Source of the DNA: Pohlia nutans
Lineage: Eukaryota; Streptophyta; Bryopsida; Bryales; Mniaceae
Assembly (NCBI GenBank): GCA_022496805.1
Contig: CM040090.1
Location: forward strand, 11,278,001-11,342,000
Length of the DNA stretch: 64,000 bases
Direction of reading: 5' to 3'
Shown one piece after another: positions 11,991 to 22,833 of the stretch (its first letter is position 1; each line of letters begins with the position of its first letter). The notes beneath the pieces are model-generated. The model did no database searches. It was not told the DNA's origin and saw only the letters and a list, made by a program, of their open reading frames with translations. The translations under genes were made by a program, and so were the position numbers.

Positions 11991-14823
11991 GTTGTAGGGC
12001 CGAGCTCCTTTTTATTGCCTCTCATTCCACCCTCCTCTCAAGACTGTCTTCAAAAAAGCCACCTAGCGAGACTTCAATTCGTCTAGACTTCAACTAATTA
12101 TCCGCCTCACGAGACTTCATGATTTACATGAACTTAAATCATTTTGAAATATAAAAATTCCATTTTCATTATCTTTCTCTCACAACCTTAACAAAGTTTC
12201 AAAATTTTCTAATGTTACTATTGGCGTAAAATTCATACTTTTCCAATAGACCCTTCATTCACACTGGCCTTCTGGATTAGAATTCCTCTCTTCCTCAAAC
12301 TGGTGTAAAATTTTAGATGAACTTATTTTGATTTACCAAAAGAGCTTAAGTTTGTTTTATTCTTTCTCCTTCTTAGATTCTGTGAATACAAATTGCCTCT
12401 AGAACTTCGCAATGTTGATGAACAAGACAGTCTCACATCTGTAGAGCACCTCTCCTCTTTTGAGAAAGTACAGTGATTTGGGGGTGGGGTGGGGTGGGGT
12501 GGGGTGTTTATAGTGTCCGTGTGTGGGAAATTAGTGAATTTGATACTAAATATCATTATAATGTAAAATTAGCATTAAAATTAGCATTAAAATTCAACCC
12601 TAACTAATTATGTGATGTGGTAAAATAGTGTGTGCTTCAAGAATAAGTACTACACGTACTAAATGGGATAATCACTGTAGTGGATTTTTGGGGCTAATTA
12701 TTTCTAAATACCCGCTATTTCGAAGGGTGTTTTGAAGGGTACTAGACTCTCTCATATGTAATCTTTCCTAGTAGATTTAGTACTCACAGTCAATAAGACT
12801 AACAGTGAATTTCTTAAAAACATAGAATCATACAAACTTTCGATTGTGTTATGATACAAATATTGTACTTACACAAAGTCTACCTTAAAAAAAGGGCATT
12901 AAGGGTAGCATGCACTATTTTGATCTTGATGGTCAAATTGGTAGCACTTCCACGAACATACTCTTCATTCATGGTGGCCCTATGGGCTAGAGTTTTTTCC
13001 TCTCTAATGTACCCACATAGCCATGTAGCGAATTTGTACAAAAATCATTATTTTTAGAATTTCCAATGAAATGAATTTCCAATGGTATTTGAAATGAAAT
13101 GAAATGAATTTCCAATGGTAGTTTATGCTACCACATGTTACATACTTAGGTATTAGTTGTAATCCATTAAAAGAAATCTAGCTAGTACCGCTTAGCCCTT
13201 AAAAGACCGAGGGTTCATGGAGGTTTAGAAATCTTTAAATATGGATATTTAAGAACACTTTTGGGACATGGTTAGAGAGAACCATAGGATCTTTGAGTTT
13301 CCTATCTTTAGAATTACTTGCAAAAAAATGAATGCTAATATCAACTTTATCAAACCACTATTTAGTTGACTATAAAGAAGGGCCATTTCTTACACGCTAG
13401 TATTGAAAGTCGGAGCATGGTCACCTTTGCACAAGATTGCTGCCTCAAGCATTTCTGAAAGGCCCGTCAAAATTTATCCTCCCCACCGCCTTCTTAGCAA
13501 GGGCCCTCTCTGTCGCGGCCTCTGTAGAATTTGGTTTTGGCTTGCCATCTTGTAGAGTCCTTTTTTCCGCTTGTGAGCTTGAATTTCGGGCTATTCATGG
13601 AAGACAATCATCGACATTAATTACAATTTAGAGCATGACCTCCTCCTTGCATGCTCAATGGCTTGTAATTGTTGCTTTGACATTTTTCAAGGCCCCTGGA
13701 TTTTGCGTCAAGCCCACCTGAAAAGATGAGTATAACGAAAATTGGGAGGCCATTTGGCCAAAATTCTCACAACCAATCATTTTTTATTTCTTAAGAAATA
13801 TGTAAGAACTTTATTTTTTTAAATTGGCACTTTATTTTGTGGCCCCTTCTCACTTTACACTATATCCAAAGGCCGTCAAGTTCAAAGGTTAGCTTCTCAA
13901 GAATGAGCCATAACCATTGTGAGGTTTTCTCCTCGGCTTCTCGCCCGTGGTGTAAAGAGGGCCTAACGTGTACGAATGGAGATGCTCTAATGGCAGGGTG
14001 ATTTTCTTCGCAGTGGATTTGGAGTTCCAGGACATCAAGTCCAGATGCTTGGTATGATCTCTCCTTTATAGTTGCCAGCAAGGATCATCATTCATTTGTC
14101 CAACAGCACCCAAATCAATGTCCATATTGGACACCACGACGACACCTGTATTCATAAATTGTACAAAACTGTAGCAGTGCATACACCTGTAAAACACACA
14201 CATAAAATTGATGACTTTAATATCTCCTTCTCTAATATCACATCCTTTGTTCTCTCATGAAGCCCTTCACTTCCAAAGACGGCCCTTACTAAGTTATTCA
14301 AGGCACTTGACATCTTGACCCATTCTAGGTATTGCATCCATTCCAAGCAATTAGAATACCTTTATGGCTCATTCCAGCCATGTGATGGAATGTAATTTAG
14401 CGTTGTCATTATTGAAAAATAAATAAATCAGAATTGTCGTGAACAATTGGATGCTTTATTTCCATTGCACAACAACATATTACAAACATCACACTATGAA
14501 GAAAGAGAACACGTTTCCAGTACTTCCCGGCAAGTGATTATTTTGGATTTTTCTTCATACAATATTAGGCCTGGGAGCCATCCCCATCATGCACAAGGTT
14601 CCTATCACAAGCAGGTGTGGGAAGTCAAAAAATGATTGATTCTTATAAAACAAAACAAAATTAGAAATTTCATTATATACATTCATACACTGGTAGAACA
14701 CTTCTCGTGTAAACGACAGAAGACCTACAACTAATCCCGTTTGTTATGTGGGATTTTCTCGTACTAGTTTTTGCTAGACTATGCAGAAGGTGTTTCAACT
14801 AATGATACAGACATGCACAAACA
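11991..14823. other. Intergenic, no gene seen
   Basis: AT-rich DNA with the G-tract at 12480, short gaaatgaatttccaatgg direct repeats near 13060-13115, and degraded GAGCAT-type or TTAGCCCTTAAAAG ends near 13190, 13410 and 13970. None forms a complete element. Confidence 0.4.
12480..12506 (+). other. G-quadruplex-forming tract
   Basis: Five runs of four or five G separated by single T, a very favourable G4 pattern on the + strand. Confidence 0.8.
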
Positions 14824-15008
14824 ACAACTCGAGTTGATATATTTAACAGACCTCGGTCAAACAACTTGAGTTGATATATATAACAGACCTCGGTAAATCT
14901 TGTAGGATGATAAAAAACAAGAATATGATTCGGTCAAACAACTCGAGTTGATATATAAATCAGACCTCGGTAAATCTTGTAGGATGATCCAAAAACAAGA
15001 ATATGATT
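14824..15008. repeat. Imperfect tandem repeat with caactcgagttgatata cores
   Basis: Three copies of a ca-rich ctcgagttgatatat...cagacctcggt segment; the last two extend to an approximately 100-bp unit with taaatcttgtaggatgat and aacaagaatatgatt. Confidence 0.85.
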
Positions 15009-16265
15009 AGTCAATACGTTTCAATTCGACCAATCATGTTCATGTAAGAATCATGAACAATTTGATGGAAACCAAATTTATTGAAATTGGAAAAGAAAAA
15101 GGTCTTTACAGGAATTGTAATGGTTAGGAAAGTATTCCACGTTCTACATTCAACCAAGTCATTGGGACATGGAATGTGCAGTATTGTGACTGCAAAGGTG
15201 ACAATGGCTGCTCGTCTAACGTAATTGCAGTTGATGTGAAACTTGGCCTTCCGTTCAGACGACTGTGAAGTAACGTATTGTGCATGACCTTATCAATGAC
15301 TAGGACTAATAGTGACAACTATTAATAAAAATTGGCCAATTTTGTCCATGAATGATTGCAATCTCTTGCCTTGCTTTATGGGAATCATCCTGCAACTAGA
15401 ATGCAAGAATGGTGAATCTTGTGTCCCATCTTTTATGATGTTATATTTGATTTCGGCTTTGTGTTTTGTTTTACTACAAGCCAACCAATCTTTGCACCGT
15501 CACAAGGATAGCCTTGGATATGAAAACACCCGCAATGATGTACCCTAAAATTAACCCCTGTTTTTTTTTGTTTAATGTCATTTTTGTGCAAATTCCATTA
15601 ACCCCTAAACGATCATGCTCATCCCTAAAATTTTATTACTTTCTCGTGGTGCATTTGATATTCCAACCAGAGATTTTTCCTGCAATTTTTCATTTTTCAA
15701 ATAGGTGGCACCAATGAAACAAACATCGTAGCACTTTCACTTTCATCTACATTTTAGATGAAATTTTCATGACTGAATGAAAATATGCTCAAATGGATGA
15801 AAATATATCAACGTGGATGAATGTATTTGGACTATAGAGCCGAGGAATGAGTTTTGGGTCCAAGTTTAGCCAGACAGTTCTTTCAAAAAAATAAAATTAG
15901 CTGATTCTGATTCTGACATCATGATGTGAAGAATTGGATCAATGGATCATTCCTAAATGCCATTGCTGTTCAAGGCGAGGTGTTGGCAGCTGATTCATTC
16001 CCTGTTAGTAGTTGCGGCTATCAAACCCCTGTTTGCCACAGCCCCCGCGGGCCTCCGTTCCTTGTCCCTGCCACAGGAAAATTTTGAGAATTTCTGTTGA
16101 GCATGAATACATGGATGATGCTGATAAGTTACCACAAAACTACGGTAAGCTTACTTTCCCATGAAAAAGTGGAGATGGTGCTCTGCAATGGATTTTCTAC
16201 CACAGAGGATTCTTTCCCAATCCTGTTATATCAGTACAATAGCCCCCTCAAATGATACGTAACCT
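15009..16265. other. Intergenic with unpaired TTAA ends
   Basis: TTAACCCCTG at 15551 and TTAACCCCTAAACGATC at 15598 look like MITE termini without partners. No coding sequence is supported. Confidence 0.4.
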
Positions 16266-16630
16266 AGGGCCGCTTCACGCTATGCCCGTCCAAGGCAAAA
16301 GGTCGTGGGATTGAGAGTACAAATTTTGTTGAGAGTTCAAAGAAATCTACTGAAAATATGCAATAAAATATAATTTTCATTCTTTATAAAAAGAAATTGA
16401 CGGCCTCTTGACCATAGCTTGGGTTTTCATTCCCATCCGACCCAAATTTCCTTTTGAGAGGCCGTCGCCTCGATCAAAAAGTATTGCCACGTAGGCATTT
16501 TGGAGAGCGACGGCCGTTGGACTTTGGCCTCTAATGCGAAGGGTCGAGAGGCTGAACCCATGGTTTCTTGCAATTTGATTGGTGGAAATTGACGGCCTCT
16601 TAACCTTCGGCCATAATGTGAAGCGGCCCT
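16266..16630. mobile_element. 365-bp MITE (GGGCCRCTTCAC family), copy 1
   Basis: Starts AGGGCCGCTTCACGCTATG and ends cataatgtgaagcggccct, inverted termini of about 20 bp. It is the reverse complement of 20166-20536 over most of its length. Confidence 0.8.
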
Positions 16631-16631
16631 T

Positions 16632-16771
16632 AGGGCCTCTTTGTACTAGGGGTGAGAAGCCGTGAGGAGAGAAATTTTAGCCAATGAGAAATTGGGATTC
16701 TCTGTTTCTAGGCCTCCCATTGGTTGAAATATCTCTTCTTCACTGCTTCTTGCTTCTAGCGTAAAGAGCCT
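16632..16771. mobile_element. 140-bp palindromic MITE (GGGCCTCTTT family), copy 1
   Basis: AGGGCCTCTTTGTACTAGGG at the left and gcgtaaagagcct at the right, with gagaagccgtgaggagaga mirrored. Related to 20538-20669 and 33909-34046. Confidence 0.75.
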
Positions 16772-16888
16772 TTAGGGACGTTGTACATGACCAATGCTTT
16801 TCCTTGAAAGTGGTGATGTAAAAAATTTGGGAAAGAGTATTTGTCAAAATCTTAAGCTTCTAATCATATTTTTGTTAACCGAATATTA

Positions 16889-17413
16889 GTTGATATTCCC
16901 TTAGGCTAAGAGTAGGCTAGTCTATACCCGGCAGGAATAGACCCGGCAGGCGACACGTGGCAGTACAGGCTGGTACAGACTGGTCGACCCGACTTTTCCG
17001 GTCGACCAGTCTGACACACTGTCAGACCAGTCTCCTATATGTACCTTCACTCTCTTCGGGAGAGTTGTTGCTATACCATTTGTACATCTTTTTGGCAGCC
17101 TCAGTTGTACTTCATTCTTGTCTTAAACTCTTCTTGTGCGCACTAGTATGTTAGACTACTGCTGTTAGACTACTGCTGTTTCCTGCTCTTGAATCATTCC
17201 TTGTGGTTGTATCTTGGGTAGTTGCAGTAGTCTGTGGGTATGCAGGAGTCGACTTACTAGCATATTGGTGCTTTTCCTTAGGCGACAGTTCATTCTTCAT
17301 AGTAGAAACCTCTTACTACTCATCTCAATCTCTAGAAACTAGTCTAGAGTGGAATAGTCTTGGGCGGAGTAGCTTCATTCGTTTAAGGTCGGTTCCTAGA
17401 AAACCCCCTTAAC
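16889..17413. mobile_element. Possible solo LTR (tentative)
   Basis: TTGATATTCCC at the left and CCCTTAACA at the right, with a TATATG box and palindromes inside, resemble a copia-like LTR of about 525 bp. No target duplication or partner LTR was found, so this is weak. Confidence 0.25.
16978..17027. repeat. Two overlapping perfect hairpins
   Basis: GACTGGTCGACC pairs with GGTCGACCAGTC across a 10-nt loop, and GTCTGACA pairs with TGTCAGAC across 3 nt, sharing 3 bases with the first hairpin. Confidence 0.9.
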
Positions 17414-17604
17414 AATTTTGATAGAATTTTTTCATATTTTGGTAGTTTTCTTCACGTGATCTGGCTATCTTCACAAACACTATAGAGAAAATTTGGCAAA
17501 AAAATTCAAAATTTTCTCATTTTTTCCTTAACAAAAGAGAAAATGCCATGTTTTGTAGAGAAAGTTGGCGAAATATAGCCAAAAAGAAAAGAAAAATTGT
17601 TGTA

Positions 17605-19118
17605 CAGTGGGGTACCAATCAAAATGTCGTTTTCGAATTCGCAGTGAGAAAAATTTCAGTACTGCCAACTTTGAAAGCATCCTGAGAGCTCAAAAATTGG
17701 TATTTTACCACGAAAGTTTTACCAAAGAATTATCTTTAAGTTATTTATATGTGGGCCAAATTTCAAGGCCAAAAGATTCACCGTAAAAAAGTTATTCAAA
17801 ATCTACCAACAGTGGTAAATTTCCACAGTTGCCAACTTTAACCCCTAAGTGACGGATCAACCATTTTATGGTCGCTGCCCTTTTTTTACGGGCTGCCCGA
17901 GATGGAAAAAACCTTTTTTTAGAAAATAAAAAATATTTTCCAATAGGAAATCAAGTCTACTTTCCAACCCAATTTGAATCATGTCGATCCGAGTTAAACT
18001 CCACCGGGGAGAAATTTTCAAAGACAAACACCCTCTACATTGGCTAGTGTTAGAAAATTTACTATTTGGGGAAAGTAATGATGTTCTCTCCATTGAAAAA
18101 TGTGCAATTTTGAGTTTTACAATAGAATGTCTAGTTTTAACCAATCATATCAAATTTCAAATTCTAAAAATAAATTTTGTAATTTTGATAAATATTTGAA
18201 GCTAAAGGCTTCTATATTCATTATGAGAGAATAAAAAGCTATTTTTTGAAATTTGACCGTATGAATAATTACTAAACATCATGCTCCTCAATTTCTCTTT
18301 TGGACCAAACTTCATCAAAGTTGAAGAAGTAATTTTTTATAACACATTTATGTTTTGCCCTTACCCCCTCCGTCATTTAGGGGTTAACAGCCTCCCAAAG
18401 ATTGATTTTTTTTTTTTTTCCATAAAATTCTTTGAAAAAAGACCTATCTATGTTAATTACATATGATAAAAAAAATTTAAGGCCAAAAGATTAATACAAA
18501 AAAAGATATTATCAATCTACCAACATGTGTAGTAGTGGGAAACAATGGGGGAAACTACACACATTGGTAGATTGTAATTTTATTTTTTTTGTATACATTT
18601 TTTGACCTTGAAATTTGGCATGAATGTTGTTATCATAAAGAGCATGTTGTGCCAAAAATTTCATGGTAAATAGACAATTTCTCAACCGTTGAGAGGGTGT
18701 CAAAGTTGGTGGCAAAGTTTCCCCCATTGTTTCCCACAACTACACATGTTGGTAAATTGTTAATATCTTTCTTTGTATTAATCCATTGGCCTTGAAAATT
18801 TTATCTTATGTTATTAACATAAAGAGGTCTTTGCTACAAGAATCTCATGGCAGAAAAAAAAAATCAATCTTTGGGAGGCTGTTAAAGTTGGCAGCTGTGG
18901 AAATTTACCAATGTTGGTAGATTTTGAATAACTTTTGTTTGGTCAATCTTTTGGCCTTGAAATTTGGCATACATATAATTAACTTAAAGATGATTCTTTG
19001 GTAAAACTTTCGTGATAAAATACCAATTTTTGAGCTCTCGAAAGGTTTTCAAAGTTGGCATTATTGAAATTTTTCTCACTGCGAATTCGAAAACGACATT
19101 TTGATTGGTACCCCACTG
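17605..19118. mobile_element. Tc1/mariner-like fold-back element with long inverted arms
   Basis: CAGTGGGGTACCAATC at the left and GATTGGTACCCCACTG at the right, each next to TA (17603-17604 and 19119-19120). Arms of about 400 bp mirror each other around a loop near 18556-18714. The left arm is interrupted by the TTAA-MITE at 17838-18387. No transposase is encoded. Confidence 0.85.
17838..18387. mobile_element. TTAA-MITE, 550-bp subfamily, copy 2, inside the fold-back left arm
   Basis: TTAACCCCTAAGTGACGGA to TCCGTCATTTAGGGGTTAA. The opposite arm (around 18882-18890) retains the uninterrupted site with a single TTAA, proving insertion with TTAA duplication. Confidence 0.95.
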
Positions 19119-19122
19119 TACA

Positions 19123-20165
19123 TGATGGGCTAAGGCTAGTTTTGAGTGTGAATCCTTTGTATGTAATTGGTCTAATGCACAAAATCAACCCCAAGGCCAC
19201 TGCGTGATTAAAAAAGTAATTAGTTGCATTAGACTAAAGAACGACAAACTGGACTTTTAAATATAAAGCAGCCGTAAGTAGAATTATTGATTCCAACACT
19301 TAAAATCTTAAACTTAGAAGCAACGTTTTTTTACTTATCATAATAGAGTAATGCTATGGAGCACTCTTTTGAAAACTGGATTGAAAGAGAATCTTCACTT
19401 AGGTCCACTTTTATAAGTGATGAAGGAATACCACTTGTATTCGGTGAATTTTAGAACTAACCGTGTCATTGCTACGTAAACTTAATTTCCAATTGTAATT
19501 AATTGTGGTCCCATTGCAAAAGGGTGTTGGCTATCATTGCTCTATCATGCTAAGAGCATCCACACCTATGAATGCTAAAATTATTCATTTACATTTGAAG
19601 AGCCTTTAAACTTACATCCCCCACCTTCAATGCTCCTCAAGCACCAAAAGTGCACATCAAATAGTTATGGACCAATCACAAGTAGAGTGTTGGGTATAGT
19701 CAACTAAATTTAGATTTGAAGAACTATTTCTTAGTTCCTAAACGTATCCACATTTTTAATAGAAATAGATGTTAGCCTTAAAAATAAATATTAGCATGGC
19801 TTGGATGTATATGAAGTGTACATGAGAGGTCCATTGCAATTTGCAAACATAATATCCATGCAATAAATTTGACATTCTTGCATTTGAAGGCCTCTCAAAT
19901 ATTATCAACATCGCAACATCACAAGAGATTTATTTTAATTGGTAGAGAACGTAATAGGTTTGCAAAGGTAACTTGGATGAAAGTCATTCGAGATTATATG
20001 AAAAATTTACAAGGCTTTGAATCTGTTTATGATTTAGTTTCTGAACGCGAGAATGTTTAGGAGCTAATACGTCAGGATTGAGGATCAAGAGGCATTTTTT
20101 AAGGGCCTTCAACATTTCTCATCTAGTTATTGCATGTGTCAGACTATGAAAGGCATGGGTCTCTA
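19123..20165. other. Intergenic with a truncated GAGCAT-type MITE
   Basis: About 19556-19700 is an inverse, partial relative of 6795-7112 (TAAGAGCATCCACACC, caaaagtgcacatcaaatag). No gene is seen. Confidence 0.45.
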
Positions 20166-20536
20166 AGGGCCACTTCACACTATGGCCAAAGGTTGAAAAG
20201 CAGTGGATTCCCACCAATCGGATTGCAAGAAACCAAGAATTCGGCCTCTCGACCCTTCACACTAGAGGCCAAAGTTTAAACTTAAAGCCGTCGTCGTCCA
20301 AAATGCCTACATGGCAAAACTTTTTGACCAAGGCAACAACCTCTCAAAAGGAAGTTTAGGTTGGACGGGAATGGAAACCCAAAATGTAGTCGAGAGGCCG
20401 TCGATTTCTTTTCATAAAAAATGAAAACTATATTTTATTGCCTATTTTCAACACATTTCTTTGGACTCTCAACAAAGTTTGGTCACACTAATCTCACGGC
20501 CTCTCGACTTGGACGGTCATAGTGTGAAGTAGCCCT
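20166..20536. mobile_element. 371-bp MITE (GGGCCRCTTCAC family), copy 2
   Basis: AGGGCCACTTCACACTATGG to catagtgtgaagtagccct. Opposite orientation to 16266-16630. Confidence 0.8.
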
Positions 20537-20537
20537 A

Positions 20538-20669
20538 AGGGCCTCTTTACACTAGAAGCGAGAAGCCATTAAGGGAGAAATTCCAGCTAATGAGAAATTG
20601 GTTTTCTCGGTTTCTAGGTCTCCCACTGGCTCTCCTCACGGCTTCTTGCCTCTAGTGTAAAGAGGCCCT
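20538..20669. mobile_element. 132-bp palindromic MITE (GGGCCTCTTT family), copy 2
   Basis: AGGGCCTCTTTACACTAG and CTAGTGTAAAGAGGCCCT are perfect inverted termini. It abuts the 371-bp MITE, just as at 16630/16632. Confidence 0.85.
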
Positions 20670-21294
20670 AAGTTATGGTATCTACACGGTAGAACCTGTA
20701 CAGTAGTACACGGTATCTGGATTCTCAAATTTTAAATTAAAAACATATTCAAAAACGATCATGATCACATGAAATGAAGATTCAAAAGCTAGAGCGTAGA
20801 AGCACCTCTCCTTCTTAAGAAAGATAAGTTACAGCGACTCAAATTTCGAATAAAAGGATATCCAAAACACAAAAATAAAAGATACCGTCATTCACAGTCA
20901 TCGTGCGGTGACTCACCCCACGCGCCGCCGCATTGGATGCTTTGTTTCGTTTCCCCGCGGCCACGGTCACCCCCTACCGCCGCGCTGGCCCCGCGGTCTC
21001 CCCCCACCGCCGCGCTTCGTCGTTTCTCCACCACAGCTGCTGCAGGCTCCTCCAGCCAGTCTGAGTTTTTGTTGCTGCAGCAGCAAGCGCGTTCATCCCG
21101 CACTTTCCCCCAAACGGGAAACTAAATGACTTCCATGTCAACCCCCGCTGCATTCATAGCACGTGCTGTCAGTTCTGGTTCACCTTCTCCCAATTTGGCG
21201 GGCGTTGGAAAGAATCTCCACGCTTAATCTGTGCCGGTCTTGGCACAGTCTTTGAAGGTCTTGAATCATGCAAGTCCTTCGGTTGTTGGCGCGT

Positions 21295-21295
<1 letters not shown>

Positions 21296-21359
<64 letters not shown>
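21296..21359. repeat. (GA)32 microsatellite
   Basis: 64 bp of uninterrupted GA, upstream of the SPX-MFS gene. GA tracts are bound by BBR/BPC GAGA factors in plants. Confidence 0.97.
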
Positions 21360-21364
<5 letters not shown>

Positions 21365-21501
21365 TTTTCGGTTGTAGTGATGTGACAGATCTCATTTCCG
21401 AACCTGCTTTTCTTCGTTCTTTTTGCTACATTATTATTATCATTTTCTGAGTGGCGTGCAATCAATTGGCATATTCAACGTGATCTAATTCAACGTGATT
21501 T

Positions 21502-21870
21502 AATAATTTCGGTCCTCGTTTGTGGATGCAGTGCGAGTGTTCATGCTTGCAGTAGACCTCTTCAACCTCGTTGCGAAAGAAAGAGCGCCGCTAATGGTTG
21601 TGAGTTTAGGTAAATTCTTGTGCAAGTAGTTGTGCGGGGCTGGAGGGATCACGGTGTGACTTCTTACATTGGAGATCATAGGCTTTTAATCTAATTGAGC
21701 AGCGTCGGTCAATAATTTCGGTCCTCGTTTGTGGATGCAGTGCGAGTTCATGCTTGCAGTCGTTGCGAAAGAAAGAGCGTTGTGAGTTGAGGTAAATTCT
21801 TGTGCAACTAATTGTGCGGGGCTGGAGGGATCACGATGTCACTTCTTACATTGGAGATCATAGGTTTTTT
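21502..21870. repeat. Tandem duplication in the SPX-MFS leader region
   Basis: aataatttcggtcctcgttt starts at 21502 and again at 21711. Both copies continue through ggggctggagggatcac to ggagatcatagg with small deletions in the second. Confidence 0.9.
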
Positions 21871-22833
21871 AAGTATGAGCTCGTGGTGGTGGTTTGAAAA
21901 ACAAACTTTTACGTTCCACTGCTTTGACGAGCGCTGTGTAGATTTGGAACAAGTTAGGGCTAGATGAGAGATCATATACGTGGTTTAGAATCGAGCGAAT
22001 GGTAGATCTTGAGCAAATTGTAGGGGTTTGAAGGGATTGAGTGTGAGTCAAGAAGGAGTTGCAGCGTAGGGTTTAGATCTTTGGGAAGAAATCAGGTGCT
22101 AGAAGAATAGGCTACGTAGTGTGGCAATGCTGGTTTGTTCCTGAAGGTCTTTTGATTTGATGAGGAATTTGTTTGGAAAGCAAATGAAGAAATTTCATTG
22201 CCAGTTACTGTTGACCAGAGTAAGGATTTTATACGTTGAGTGTGAGGAATCGGTTACTTTTCATGTAGTTGCGGAGGAGGAGCTAGTCCGGCACGAGTGT
22301 TAATTTTTAAAGTTTAATTTAAGTTACCGGTATATTACTCTATAACACAGTGAGTCGGGAGAAATTCGAGTGATATTTTAGGTTTGACGTGGCAGTAGAG
22401 TGAAACTAGAAAAGTTGAGTCCGGACGTTGGGATTACAGTTGTGTTTCGCTTAAATTTATTAATCGAATAGTGTTTTCGAGTATTACTCGGATCACGAGC
22501 CAATTGTTTATTTCTTTTTAAAGACGTTACCGTACCAATTCAGGGGATCTCAAGCTGTCGGAATTGATATATATTATAAAAAGGAGTAAAGGAAGGCGCT
22601 TTTGAAACTGCTTCTGTGCTTTGCGGACTCTGATCCTGGCATGTTTTTTTCGTGTGGAAAACGTTATTGCATTGCTTGAGGATACTGAATTACTGGAGGA
22701 TACTGAATTACTGATCATTGGGTGTTGTTGCAACAGGAGTGTGACAGAGGCGACCAAATAAAAATACCTGGGATTTCGTTGAACAAGTGCAATTGTTGAG
22801 AAAACTGAGCTTGATTGTGCAAGCTCAATCAAG

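Larger units (their letters stand above)
20880..22833 (+). promoter_or_regulatory. Promoter and 5' leader region of the SPX-MFS gene
   Basis: 20910-21130 is strikingly CG-rich against an AT-rich background. It is followed by the (GA)n tract and a tandemly duplicated segment, and then by ordinary sequence up to the ATG at 22834. The CG-rich block plus a GA tract is typical of a plant promoter or 5' UTR, and a leader intron is plausible, but the transcript start cannot be placed. Long frames inside are composition artefacts. Confidence 0.45.

Noticed and set aside
11537..12025. 162-codon frame on the - strand with repeated LLRGYLLQAVFVRK-like segments
   Set aside because: It is generated by a tandem repeat with a 144-bp (48-codon) dimer; no start context, domain or splice support.
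20888..21465. Frames rich in PPRS or in Leu-Ser/Arg-Glu repeats
   Set aside because: Products of the CG-rich block and the (GA)n tract; other frames are equally open.
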